NCBI GenBank assembly: GCA_043813895.1
Contig: JBDRKQ010000077.1
Span: 68,945-132,944, forward strand
Length of the DNA stretch: 64,000 nt
From: CAZTAR01 sp043813895
Lineage (GTDB): Bacteria > Planctomycetota > Phycisphaerae > UBA1845 > UTPLA1
Reading direction: 5' to 3'
Of the stretch, positions 15,410 to 24,026 are shown one piece after another; position 1 is the first letter of the stretch, and each line of letters starts with the position of its first letter. The notes beneath the pieces were generated by a model, which worked only from the letters and a program-made list of their open reading frames with translations, did not search any database and had not been told where the DNA came from. The translations under genes and the position numbers were made by a program.

Positions 15410-16942
15410 ATGACACTTCAGCAAACCAGACCCGATATCGCCCGGTGGGCGGACGAGATCGCGGAGGTCGCCCGTGCGGCCGGGCTGGACTTCTTCGAGA
15501 CGATCTTCGAGGTCGTTGATTTCAACACGCTCCAGCAGATCGCGGCATACGGGGGCTTCCCACAGCGCTACCCCCACTGGCGGTTTGGCATGGAGTACGA
15601 CCGCCTCCGCAAGCAGCACGTGTACGGCCTCGGCAAGATCTACGAGATGGTCATCAACAACGATCCGTGCTACGCCTACCTGGTGAACGACAACTCGGAC
15701 GTCGACCAGAAGCTCGTCATCACGCACGTCTATGCGCACTGCGATTTCTTCAAGAACAACCAGTGGTTCTGCAAAACGAACCGCAAGATGATGGACGAGA
15801 TGGCAAACCACGCCACGCGCGTCCGGCGGCACATGGATCGGTTCGGCCACGATGTCGTCGAGCGTTTCCTCGATACGTGTGTGTCGTTGGACAACCTGAT
15901 CGACCCGCAGACGGTCTTCATGCAGAAGGCGAATCAGCGGCAGCCAGCGTCGCAGGTCTCGGACGAACGGGATATCGAAAAGGAAATCGTTCGTTACAAG
16001 AGCAAGCGCTACATGGAGAGCTGGATCAACCCTCCGAAGGACGCCCACAGACAGCGTGAGGCACTGCTCGCCAAGCGAGCCAAGGAGAAGAAGGCGCTGC
16101 CCGAGCGGCCGTTGCGTGACGTACTGCGATTCCTGTTGAATTACGCACCGCTCGATGATTGGGAGGCGGACATCCTCTCGATCGTTCGCGAGGAGGCCTA
16201 CTACTACGCCCCGCAAGCACAGACCAAGATCATGAACGAGGGTTGGGCGACGTTCTGGCACAGCCGGCTCATGACCACGCGCATCCTCAGCGACGACGAG
16301 TTGATCACCTATGCCGATCACCACAGCGGGACCGTCGCGGCACAACCGGGCCAGATGAATCCCTACAAGATCGGCGTCGAGTTGTTCCGGGATATCGAGG
16401 ATCGCTGGAATCGGGGCCGGTTCGGCAGGGAATATGAAGAATGCTCGTCAATGGAGGAAGGTCGTAAATGGGACAAGAAGCTCGGACTGGGCATGGAAAA
16501 GATCTTCGAGGTCCGCCGGATCTACAACGACGTGACGTTCATCGACGAATTCCTCACGCCTGAGTTCGTGGATCGCTTCAAGCTGTACCACTACCGGTAT
16601 GACCCGACGACGCGCCGGATGGTCGTGGTGAATCGGGACTACGAGAAGATCAAGGCCCAGATGCTCTTTATGCTGGCCAACCACGCCCAGCCGTACATCT
16701 ACGTTGTGGACGGCAACTACGCGAATCGGGGCGAACTGTATATGGCGCATAGACACAACGGCGTGGACCTGGACATCAAGTATGCCGTGGAAACGCTCAA
16801 GCGCGTCGAGCAAGTGTGGCGCCGCCCCGTGCACTTGCAGGCGATGATTAACGACGAAATGGTGCTGTTCAGCTTTGACGGCCAACAGTCACAACAGCAG
16901 AAGGTTCACGGCGACCTGCCCGAACCGGCGCATACGGTATAG
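15410..16942 (+). CDS. spoVR: SpoVR family protein (YcgB-like)
   Basis: A 510-residue protein matching the SpoVR/YcgB family in length and sequence throughout. Marks include DFFETIFEVVDFNTLQQIAA, GGFPQRYPHWRFGMEYD, ITHVYAHCDFFKNNQWF, YYAPQAQTKIMNEGWATFWH and NPYKIGVELFRDIEDRW. The conserved histidines and glutamates (HVYAH, MNEGWATFWH) look like a metal or active centre, but the biochemical role of the family is not settled. In Bacillus it affects spore cortex formation; elsewhere it is tied to the PrkA-YeaH stress module. It sits 16 bases after yhbH, fitting a two-gene operon. The final 15 residues are polar and probably unstructured. Confidence 0.92.
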   Translation: MTLQQTRPDIARWADEIAEVARAAGLDFFETIFEVVDFNTLQQIAAYGGFPQRYPHWRFGMEYDRLRKQHVYGLGKIYEMVINNDPCYAYLVNDNSDVDQKLVITHVYAHCDFFKNNQWFCKTNRKMMDEMANHATRVRRHMDRFGHDVVERFLDTCVSLDNLIDPQTVFMQKANQRQPASQVSDERDIEKEIVRYKSKRYMESWINPPKDAHRQREALLAKRAKEKKALPERPLRDVLRFLLNYAPLDDWEADILSIVREEAYYYAPQAQTKIMNEGWATFWHSRLMTTRILSDDELITYADHHSGTVAAQPGQMNPYKIGVELFRDIEDRWNRGRFGREYEECSSMEEGRKWDKKLGLGMEKIFEVRRIYNDVTFIDEFLTPEFVDRFKLYHYRYDPTTRRMVVVNRDYEKIKAQMLFMLANHAQPYIYVVDGNYANRGELYMAHRHNGVDLDIKYAVETLKRVEQVWRRPVHLQAMINDEMVLFSFDGQQSQQQKVHGDLPEPAHTV

Positions 16943-17196
16943 CGTACCTATCGTACGGCCGCGGCTCCGGTCGGCCGGGCCGGACGCAAGCTGAGTCTTT
17001 GAATCCGGGTCTTTCGCGGCTCGATACTCTTTTGAAATCTGTTTGGGCGGGTTGGCTCAATTGGTATGTTCTTCGCTTGGGGCAGGGCCCGCATGGAGTT
17101 GAAGCCGTGAGGCCGGAATCTCCATACAAAAAGACGCCTGAGCCTGTGGCCTATGCGCCCGTCGGCGCGAAGAAGTCGTAGCCTGACGGAATCGCA

Positions 17197-17466
17197 GTGC
17201 GTGTTTTCTTCATACTCGCTGCGGCCAACTTCCTTGTCAATGCGGGGTTGCTGGGATACCAGTGTGTGGTGCCGATTCACCTCGACCCGGGGATAATGGA
17301 CGCGGTTTGGGCGAGCTTGCGGACCCGACATTGGGTCTCGCTCTTCATGCTGTTCGGAACCATCGTGATGTGCTTCATCCCGCGATTTCGCTGTGCGAGG
17401 ACATATGTGGCCCTGCTGTTTCTTGTCCTCTCGTTGCCGGCCGCGATTGTACTATCGAGGCAGTAG
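17197..17466 (+). CDS. Small hydrophobic membrane protein
   Basis: An 89-codon frame with three strong hydrophobic stretches: VFFILAAANFLVNAGLLGYQ, then WVSLFMLFGTIVMCF, then TYVALLFLVLSLPAAIVL, the last two separated by a basic turn (IPRFRCART). This is the pattern of a small inner-membrane protein. The only usable start is a GTG preceded by GGA at 7 bases; an in-frame stop at 17179-17181 excludes earlier starts. No family is recognised. A hydrophobic 89-codon frame could be chance in GC-rich DNA, though the alternation of apolar segments and charged turns argues for a real gene. Confidence 0.45.
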   Translation: MRVFFILAAANFLVNAGLLGYQCVVPIHLDPGIMDAVWASLRTRHWVSLFMLFGTIVMCFIPRFRCARTYVALLFLVLSLPAAIVLSRQ

Positions 17467-17586
17467 AACGTGCGATGCGAATGCAAGTCGCATCCAGCGG
17501 TGGCTCATTCATGCGCAGGTCGAGGACATCGAATCCGTGGCAGGCAGGCCGCCAATGGTTGGAGGCTCGCGGTATACTTCGAGGTG

Positions 17587-18837
17587 CTATCGTCGTCTCC
17601 TGGGGACGCGTTTCGCGCCGCGCTTGGCGCCTGACTCGTAGATGGCGGTGAACAACTTCTCTTCCGCCGGCGACAACGATCGGCCCCGGCGGGCGACCAC
17701 CTTGCGGGCGACGTCAAGCGCCCGGGCGGGATCGTTGACCTTCACGCCCTCGTCGGTCACCCAACTGAAGTCCGGCACGAACTTCGGCGCATGGCCGCTC
17801 ACGAATACGCTACAGGCAAACCCGATCACGCAACCCGTCGGCAGTGCGACGTTGATCCCCGTTTTCGTGTGGTCGCCGATGAACGCGCCGACAAAAGTCT
17901 CGCCGGTGTCGACGGGCTTGCCGTGAAGTTCCACTCTGACAGGGCCGTAGGTGTTCTTCAGGTCGCTGTTGACCGTGTCGGCGCCGAGGTTGACCCACTC
18001 GCCGACGTAGCTGTGCCCGAGGAATCCGTCGTGCTGCTTGTTGGCGTAGCCCTGGAAGAGGGTGCCCTCGATTTCCCCGCCGAGCTTGCAGGCCGGCCCG
18101 ATGCTGGTTCCGCCGCGGATCGACGCACCGGGCTGGATGACGCAATCGTCGCCGATGTAGCAGGGGCCGGTGACGGTAACGTTTGGACTGATGAGAACGT
18201 GGTCGCCGATGTGGATCGGCCCCTCTTCTGCATCGAGCACCGCCGCGGGTTTCACCCTCGTCCCGACGCCGACGTGGATGGCAGATTCGTTGAGCAGGTG
18301 CGCGCCGTCGCAGACTTCGCCTTCGATGCGAAAATCCCAGCGGTCGGCCTGCCGGTGGAGTTCCTTCTCGTTCTCGCGAACGAGATGCCACGGGTACGCG
18401 ATGAGCGTGCCGGCATCGGTCGGAACATCAACTTCACAACAGCCTGACAGCACCGACTTGAGCCTCTCGAGATCGAGCAGCACATCGGCGTCCAGTCTGC
18501 ACGCCACGGCGCGGGACAATCTTGCGGCAAGCAGGGTCTCCCCCGACCACGCAGCCGAATTCTCCGGCAAGTCGAGCTTGCTCTGCGACAGGAACCGCCC
18601 GTTGACCCAGAGCTGATCGTCGGCGGTGGCCGGTTGGTTGACCCGTCTAGGCTGGCGTTCCGCCATGACCTTGGCAAGGGGAGGCCGCACGAAGACGCAG
18701 GCAGCCGAACGCCCCGAGACTGTCTCGATCGTCTCGATGAGGCTGCCGTATCCACAGCGCAAGTCGAAGGTCGCGCGCGAGCACACGAGTGGAAGGAGAT
18801 TCCTGTACCCGGCATCTTCAAAAACGACGAGTTGCAT
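17587..18837 (-). CDS. GlmU-like sugar nucleotidyltransferase with left-handed beta-helix
   Basis: A 416-residue cytoplasmic protein resembling the alternative bacterial GlmU group. The N-terminus (MQLVVFEDAGYRNLLPLVCS) replaces the standard nucleotidyltransferase start. From about residue 185 the chain turns into hexapeptide repeats of a left-handed beta-helix (AIHVGVGTRVKPAAVLDA, PIHIGDHVLISPNVTV, CYIGDDCVIQPGASIRGG), followed by NKQHDGFLGHSYVGEWVNLG, the acetyltransferase-type region. GlmU joins UTP to GlcNAc-1-phosphate and acetylates GlcN-1-phosphate for peptidoglycan precursors; members of this alternative group are less well studied, so the exact substrate is an inference. AGGA lies 9 bases before the ATG. 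Monocistronic. Confidence 0.75.
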   Translation of the reverse strand: MQLVVFEDAGYRNLLPLVCSRATFDLRCGYGSLIETIETVSGRSAACVFVRPPLAKVMAERQPRRVNQPATADDQLWVNGRFLSQSKLDLPENSAAWSGETLLAARLSRAVACRLDADVLLDLERLKSVLSGCCEVDVPTDAGTLIAYPWHLVRENEKELHRQADRWDFRIEGEVCDGAHLLNESAIHVGVGTRVKPAAVLDAEEGPIHIGDHVLISPNVTVTGPCYIGDDCVIQPGASIRGGTSIGPACKLGGEIEGTLFQGYANKQHDGFLGHSYVGEWVNLGADTVNSDLKNTYGPVRVELHGKPVDTGETFVGAFIGDHTKTGINVALPTGCVIGFACSVFVSGHAPKFVPDFSWVTDEGVKVNDPARALDVARKVVARRGRSLSPAEEKLFTAIYESGAKRGAKRVPRRRR

Positions 18838-19215
18838 TAATGTGTTCCTATCTTCAGAGTCGCTGCAAGGTTGTAGAGCGATCGGGCCGGTTTTTCAAGT
18901 TGCCGGACGCGACATCGCTGCTCTGTTTCGAAGATGATCGTTTGAAGCCTCTAATCGCTGGGCCGAGAATCCTTTCTCGGTCCTCAGGCCGATGCCGAGA
19001 AGGGATTCTCGGCACACCACGTTATGAAGGTGCCAAACCGTCGTCCAATGGAAGAGCCGCGGCCTCTCGACCGCGTGGGCTGAAGCCTGCGGCGCGTAGT
19101 CGTTGACGCTTCCAGCCCGTCCGCCGAAGATACCAGACGGTGGGCAGTTCTCAGGGAGTTCGCCGGATCGTGGCGCCGACCCTGAATGTATGCATGACCG
19201 AAGGGAGATTAGACT
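18838..19215. other. 378-bp gap carrying a REP-like palindrome
   Basis: This gap separates the divergent GlmU-like and ChaN-like genes and must hold both promoters; no convincing boxes stand out. A REP-like element occupies 18958-19014. GGGAG at 19203-19207 is the ribosome site of the ChaN-like gene. Confidence 0.5.
18958..19014. repeat. REP-like double hairpin, copy 2
   Basis: Two adjacent hairpins: GCTGGGCCGAGAATCC with its partner TTCTCGG, then GCCGAGAAGGGATTCTCGGC, which folds on itself around an AGGGAT loop. The copy at 21643-21701 is nearly identical, and 612-736 carries a diverged copy. Confidence 0.8.
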
Positions 19216-20169
19216 ATGCATCGCGTCGGCTATTTGGCTCTCAAGGTGTGTTTGCCCCTGCTACTTCTGTCCCAGGCCGCATGCACGAATCCCGGCGGGC
19301 GATGTGCGTTTTGGATCGACATGTACGAGGGGGAGCCGCAGACGTATGAGAACATCCTCGATGACCTCGCCGGCGTGCGCGTCGTCTACCTGGGCGAGCG
19401 CCACACGCTGCAGCACCACCACGACATGCAGACGCGAATCGTGAAAGACCTCGCGGCGCGCGGTCTGCCGCTGGTCCTTGGGCTGGAACAGTTGGAAGTG
19501 GACTACCAGCCGACCGTGGATGCCTACAACCGCGGGGAAATCAGTTTCGAGGAGATGGCGGAAAGGACCGATTGGGCCAAGCGATGGTCGGGATACGAGG
19601 TGTACCAGCCGATTGTCGAAGCCGCGCATGCCGTCGGCGCGCCGGTCCTGGCGCTAAACGCAAAACGCGAAACCGTCCGAGAGGTTGCGAAGAAGGGCAT
19701 CGACGGGCTGGACGCCGAAACGCGGGCTCTGCTCCCGGCCGAGCTGAACCTCGACGACCCGATGTACAGGGGGAAGATGGACCGTGTCATGATGGTCCAC
19801 GCGATGGTGACGGAGGAGATGGTCGGTCGAATGTTCGCGGCACAGGTCTCACGTGACGAGACGATGGCGCACACGCTGAGCGAGTTCCTCAAGTCCGAAG
19901 CGGGCCGCGATCGCGTGGCGGTCGTGATCTGCGGGGCCGGACACGCGGAGCACGGTCTGGGGATTCCGTCTCGCGTGCGGCGGCGGATACCGGGGATCAA
20001 GGATCGCATCCTGGTGATGTCCGGCAGCGGCGACGTGGAACTCTCGCCAAAGATGCAGGCGATGGTGCGGGAGATCACCATCACGCATGAGCAGTTACGC
20101 GACCTGGACAAGCCGCTGGCCGACTACCTCTACGCGAGGAACTTGAACCCGAAAGCGCTGGCGGATTGA
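19216..20169 (+). CDS. ChaN-like (DUF399) lipoprotein
   Basis: A 317-residue predicted lipoprotein. Residues 1-23 form a lipoprotein signal with lipobox LSQAAC, the modified Cys being residue 23. The mature part belongs to the ChaN/DUF399 group of the EreA-ChaN/Tiki superfamily: VVYLGERHTLQHHHDMQ (Glu and His typical of the active or ligand face), LVLGLEQLEVDYQPTVDAY, ALNAKRETVREVAKKGIDGL, and VVICGAGHAEHGLGIP near the C-terminus with the paired histidines. Campylobacter ChaN binds haem and sits in the outer membrane; other superfamily members are metal-dependent hydrolases, so haem binding is only a possibility here. GGGAG precedes the ATG. It is transcribed alone. Confidence 0.85.
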   Translation: MHRVGYLALKVCLPLLLLSQAACTNPGGRCAFWIDMYEGEPQTYENILDDLAGVRVVYLGERHTLQHHHDMQTRIVKDLAARGLPLVLGLEQLEVDYQPTVDAYNRGEISFEEMAERTDWAKRWSGYEVYQPIVEAAHAVGAPVLALNAKRETVREVAKKGIDGLDAETRALLPAELNLDDPMYRGKMDRVMMVHAMVTEEMVGRMFAAQVSRDETMAHTLSEFLKSEAGRDRVAVVICGAGHAEHGLGIPSRVRRRIPGIKDRILVMSGSGDVELSPKMQAMVREITITHEQLRDLDKPLADYLYARNLNPKALAD

Positions 20170-20203
20170 TAGCCGCCAAAAGCCCCCGATCCCTGAAACC
20201 TCA

Positions 20204-20222
20204 CAAGAGCCCCCGGCCTTGG
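20204..20222 (+). repeat. CAAGAGCCCCCGGCC repeat, fourth copy
   Basis: CAAGAGCCCCCGGCCTTGG here matches the 15-mer in the 13938-14075 cluster. It lies just after the ChaN-like gene stop codon. Confidence 0.55.
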
Positions 20223-20420
20223 ACGGGGGGGATGTTCCCACATGTCGCATGGCCCCCCCGACCAAAGTCGTTTCCTCCTCAAGCGTCAGCGGCGTGACCT
20301 TGCGGGATGAGCAATTCGCGGAGATTACCGGCTATCCAATCGGTGCGAGATGTGTCTAGACTCATCAGGAGATGGGGGCGTCTCGGCGGTGCAACCCTGG
20401 ATTGGGCAGGAGGACGGGCC

Positions 20421-21542
20421 ATGAATCGGTACATTCTCGCGACACTGGGCGTCTGGGCGGGCCTGGTTTCGGTTTCTTCAGCCTCGGCACAGCAGGCATC
20501 GCCGGGCGACCGGGCGTGGCCGGCGGATCGGGACCCACTTCTTCGGCGGGAGACCCGCGCGTTGCGCCCCGCGATCGAACGGCGACTTGAACCGTACGAA
20601 GCGGATTCGGATGTGTACGTCGTTCCGTCCCCATATAACCCAGAGTACTCACAGCCGCGAGTGCGGCCGTACGAGTATGAGATCAGGCGCTATCCCCAGG
20701 GGTACGGCTACACGGAGGGCTATCACCGACCACGATACTACGACGTCCCGCGGTGGCGCAACGAGTATGACCGGCGGTATCGCAGGGGGCCCTCGTATTA
20801 TCACGATGACCGGCGCGACTGGAATCGACCGCACTTCGGCTATCGAGGTGGCTACGTGCCCTACGCGGGCGAGTTGGACCGCGCGTACGCCTTGGGACGG
20901 TATGACGCGAACCGGGACTACGTTCGCCAGATTGCGTTGGAGCGTGCGGGCCGCTTGCTAAACCAGTGGCGATGGCAGTTTGACGAGGCGATCATCATGT
21001 TCCGCGACGGCAGTTACGACCGCGCGGCGATCAACATGCTCGGCGCAGCCGAGAAGAACCACGCCGATGCGGCGTCGCGATTGCACGCCGGACACGCGCT
21101 GTTCGCTTTAGGTCGGTACAAAGAAGCGGTCGAGCTGCTGGCGCGGGCGTTCGAGCTGTCGCCGAGCCTGGCGTACAAGAGCTATGACATCCGCGACGAA
21201 TACGGTAACAAGGCCGACTTCGATGAGCATCTGGAATCGTTGCGGGCCTATGTCGCTGAGCGTCGTGACGAGGCTGCCGCAGTCACGCTGCTGGGCTATG
21301 TGACCTTCTACAGTGAGGGACCGGGCGCGGCCTACCCTTATCTGCAACGCGCAGCAACGTTGGATCAAAAAAGCTACTTCATCCCCAAACTTCTGCCGCT
21401 AGCCAGATTCGGCACGGGCATGGCGCACCCGCCGAACGGCTCGCGGGAGAAAACAGAGATGCCGCAGCGGAAGACGTTCAAAGGTGATTCCGCATCGCGC
21501 GACCGGTCTTCCTACAGCGTGAGCGCGGCGGCGGGACGATGA
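20421..21542 (+). CDS. Secreted TPR protein with Tyr/Arg-rich linker
   Basis: A 373-residue secreted protein. The frame is open from 20307, but the ATG at 20421 has a near-perfect AGGAGGA 6 to 12 bases upstream and begins a clean signal peptide (MNRYILATLGVWAGLVSVSS, cleaved after ASA). Residues 50-160 are very rich in Tyr, Arg, Asp and Pro (YEYEIRRYPQGYGYTEGYHR) and look disordered. Residues 170-345 are helical with TPR-like pairs: AAINMLGAAEKNHADAASRL, then HAGHALFALGRYKEAVELLA with the W/L-G-Y-A-F pattern of TPR helices, then YVTFYSEGPGAAYPYLQRAA. TPRs bind partner proteins; the partner is unknown. The basic C-terminal tail follows the last helix. Confidence 0.75.
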   Translation: MNRYILATLGVWAGLVSVSSASAQQASPGDRAWPADRDPLLRRETRALRPAIERRLEPYEADSDVYVVPSPYNPEYSQPRVRPYEYEIRRYPQGYGYTEGYHRPRYYDVPRWRNEYDRRYRRGPSYYHDDRRDWNRPHFGYRGGYVPYAGELDRAYALGRYDANRDYVRQIALERAGRLLNQWRWQFDEAIIMFRDGSYDRAAINMLGAAEKNHADAASRLHAGHALFALGRYKEAVELLARAFELSPSLAYKSYDIRDEYGNKADFDEHLESLRAYVAERRDEAAAVTLLGYVTFYSEGPGAAYPYLQRAATLDQKSYFIPKLLPLARFGTGMAHPPNGSREKTEMPQRKTFKGDSASRDRSSYSVSAAAGR

Positions 21543-21642
21543 GCAGCCGCCATGCCTTTGCCGGTCGCCCATGAGGCCGGCGCCACACACCTCGGCGCAA
21601 ACAGCGAGATTCTCAGTCGTCGCTGTTCAGAAAATCCCCATC

Positions 21643-21701
21643 GCTGGGCCGAGAATCCTCTCTCGGCCCTCAGGCCGGTGCCGAGAAGGGATTCTCGGCA
21701 A
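21643..21701. repeat. REP-like double hairpin, copy 3
   Basis: Near-identical to 18958-19014: CGCTGGGCCGAGAATCC, CTCTCGGCCCTCAGGCC, then GTGCCGAGAAGGGATTCTCG and GCA. It sits in the gap between two plus-strand genes encoding secreted proteins. Confidence 0.8.
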
Positions 21702-21816
21702 AACATGTGTTTCATCGGCACAAGGACCGCTTGACCGGCGGTGGGGGTTCACTAGCATCAGTCCTTCCGGAAGTGGCAAGGCGAACGCTGCCCAGGTGCG
21801 GGAGGATGCGTGAAAC

Positions 21817-23127
21817 ATGTTGGCCCCGTGTTGTCCCCCAGTGAGACGGATGATTGGATATCGTGTCGCGGTGACGAATGTCGCGTGGATCGTCGGCTTG
21901 CTGATCCTGATGACCGCCCGGGTTTCCGCTGTGGACTGGCCTTGTTTTCGCGGCGCCGGCCATGACGGCATCAGCACGGAGTCTCGCTTCGTGACGCGTT
22001 GGCCCGAGTCGGGGCCTGAGGTTCTCTGGTCGCGGGAAGTAGGCCCTGCGTTCAGCTCTTTCGCCATCGTGGGAGACCGCCTGTACACGTGCGGGACCGG
22101 GGACGCACAGCAAGTCCTCTTTTGTCTCGGCACTTCGGACGGCGGTGTAGTCTGGCAGCGGGCGTTCGAGCCTCAGATCACAGATCCTGACAAGCACCTC
22201 TTCGGCGCCCGCGCAACGCCGACCTGGAACGAAGGCCGCGTGTATGTCGTCGGCGGGCACGGACTGATCCTGTGCTGCGATGCCGGCACCGGCGAAGTAA
22301 CCTGGAAGCATCAGCTCACAAACAAGCCGAATTGGGGATACAGCGGTTCGGTGCTGATCCAGGACGATCTGGCAATCGTTTCCGGCGGCACTTCGGACGG
22401 TGCTCTTTGCGCGTTGAACAAGAAAACAGGGAGCATCGTGTGGAAGTGCGGAGACGATCCCGCGGCCTATGCGACGCCGTACCCGTTCACATTCGATGGC
22501 AAACGGTACATCTGCGGGATCATGGCCCAGAGCGTGATCGTCGCGGAACTCGAAACGGGCCGGCGAGTTCTCCGCGTGCCGTGGCCGTCGCACTCCGGCG
22601 TTAACGCCTCGTCGCCCATCTTCCATGACGGATGCCTCTTTGTGAGCACCGGCTACGGGCACGGTTCCGCGTTGTTCAAGCTGTCGCGATCCGATGACGG
22701 GCTCCTGGCGGCGGACGAGATCTGGCGAAACACGAAGATGTGCAACAAGTTCCAGACGCCCGTCCTGCTCGATGGCAAGCTGTACAGCAGCGATGAAAGC
22801 GGGCTGAAGTGCGTGGACTTCACGACGGGCAAGCGGCACTGGCGAAAGGGCGGGATCAAACACGGCGGCCTGACCGCGGCGGACGGCCATTTGATTCTAT
22901 TGACGGAGAAGGGCGAGCTTCGCATTGCCGGGGCGTCTGCCGAGGGATTCGAACCGCTGGCGGAAGCGAAGCTGTTCGAGGGCACGAGCTACTCGGTCTT
23001 GCAGCGGATTGCACGTCAACGACAGGGAAGCCGCTGTTGGACGGTACCGGTACTGTGCGGCGGCAAGCTCTATGTGCGAAACCACGATACGATTGTGTGT
23101 GTCGATCTGAGACCCGTGGAGAAGTAG
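21817..23127 (+). CDS. Secreted PQQ-like beta-propeller protein
   Basis: A 436-residue secreted protein built of PQQ_2/PQQ-like propeller blades. After a signal segment (VAWIVGLLILMTARVSA) the mature N-terminus DWPCFRGAGHDGIS is the typical opening of planctomycete and verrucomicrobial outer-membrane-assembly-like propellers (WPQFRG). Blades are marked by repeats such as VLWSREVG, VYVVGGHGLILCCDAGTGEV, ALNKKTGSIVWKCG, LYSSDESGLKCVDFTTGKRH and VLCGGKLYVRNHDTIVCVDL. PQQ itself is probably not bound; such propellers serve as scaffolds or bind ligands. GGAGG lies 11 bases before the chosen ATG; MIGYRVAV from 21850 is an alternative start that gives a more ordinary signal peptide. No partner gene is obvious. 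Confidence 0.8.
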   Translation: MLAPCCPPVRRMIGYRVAVTNVAWIVGLLILMTARVSAVDWPCFRGAGHDGISTESRFVTRWPESGPEVLWSREVGPAFSSFAIVGDRLYTCGTGDAQQVLFCLGTSDGGVVWQRAFEPQITDPDKHLFGARATPTWNEGRVYVVGGHGLILCCDAGTGEVTWKHQLTNKPNWGYSGSVLIQDDLAIVSGGTSDGALCALNKKTGSIVWKCGDDPAAYATPYPFTFDGKRYICGIMAQSVIVAELETGRRVLRVPWPSHSGVNASSPIFHDGCLFVSTGYGHGSALFKLSRSDDGLLAADEIWRNTKMCNKFQTPVLLDGKLYSSDESGLKCVDFTTGKRHWRKGGIKHGGLTAADGHLILLTEKGELRIAGASAEGFEPLAEAKLFEGTSYSVLQRIARQRQGSRCWTVPVLCGGKLYVRNHDTIVCVDLRPVEK

Positions 23128-23413
23128 CGGATCAGCCGATGCGCTGGAGGGTCATGTCGACGGCGGTGTCCTGCGCCTCATTCTCCGGTGACCGTCAAGC
23201 CATCAATGAACGGTGTGCTGGTCAATCGATTCTTGAGCTATTGTCAAATGTCGTTGATGCATTGTGATCAGGCGGTGCAGAATCCGGTGCAGCAAGCGCA
23301 CGCAGGGGGTCGCACGGCGTCGCAACACAAGAACAGCGGCGTAGAGGAAACCGCATTCTGCGGATCTCTGCAAGGGACTGCGACTCAGTACGAATGTTCG
23401 GATAGTGTAAGGA

Positions 23414-23487
23414 TGGGCGATACAGGACTCGAACCTGTGACCCCCTCGGTGTAAACGAGGTGCTCTAGCCAACTGAGCTAATCGCCC
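23414..23487 (-). tRNA. tRNA-Val (anticodon UAC)
   Basis: A 74-base cloverleaf on the minus strand. The acceptor arms GGGCGAT and ATCGCCC pair fully with discriminator A. The D arm is GCTC/GAGC with an AGTTGGCTA loop, the anticodon stem CCTCG/CGAGG encloses TTTACAC (anticodon TAC, read UAC, valine), and the T arm ACAGG-TTCGAGT-CCTGT is canonical. The 3' CCA is not encoded, as the sequence continues TCC. No neighbouring tRNA is present. Confidence 0.95.
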
Positions 23488-24026
23488 GTCTGTTCAGTTC
23501 GAGTTGCATTCTAGCTGGGCGTCAGACCGCGCACAACACCGCCGGTTGTGTGGCGGGGTGTGGCCGGTGCCGCGTTTTGGAAGGAGTACGACCACACGCT
23601 CTGCCGAGAGTCCACTCTCCGCGCCAGCCCGAGGGCCAAGACAGGATTCTCGGGCTAGAGCCTCTCAGGGTTGATTGTGCATATTCCATTGACGCTTCGC
23701 TGTAGATGGGGCCGACGCCGCACTCTCGAAAGCATCCGTGTGGGCTATCGCGCGCCGCGTGAGATGCTCGGATAGAAGAATGGGACCACCGCCAACGACC
23801 CGGCAAATGGCTTGACGAGCAACAGAGTTTCATAGAAGCGTCGGCCCCCCGTGGCCGACGCATGCGAGGAGGAAACCCTCCATACTTCACGTCGGCCATA
23901 GGGGGCCGACGCTACATTCGATGTCGCGGCCCGGTAGTAGCCCGCCGGAAGCGCCATGCGCCCCCTCGCACCTATCCCCCGACGGGCCTCCTTCGATCTT
24001 GCCGCGAGACTCTGTAGAATGCTCTG
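23488..24026. other. 539-bp gap with palindromic repeats, no gene
   Basis: Between the tRNA and a HAD gene. Besides the palindrome pair at 23838-23917 there is a weak REP-like half (AGGATTCTCGGGCT, near 23642). No ORF with protein-like composition was found. Confidence 0.45.
23838..23917. repeat. GCGTCGGCC palindrome pair
   Basis: GCGTCGGCC (23838-23846) pairs with GGCCGACGC (23853-23861) around a CCCCGT loop. A second palindrome, read on the minus strand as AATGTAGCGTCGGCCCCC followed by TATGGCCGACG, lies at 23889-23917. Close relatives occur at 28146-28178 and, inside a coding region, at 51802-51830. Confidence 0.75.

Noticed and set aside
16999..17181. 60-codon frame upstream of the small membrane protein
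   Set aside because: No hydrophobic or domain pattern and no ribosome site; likely chance.
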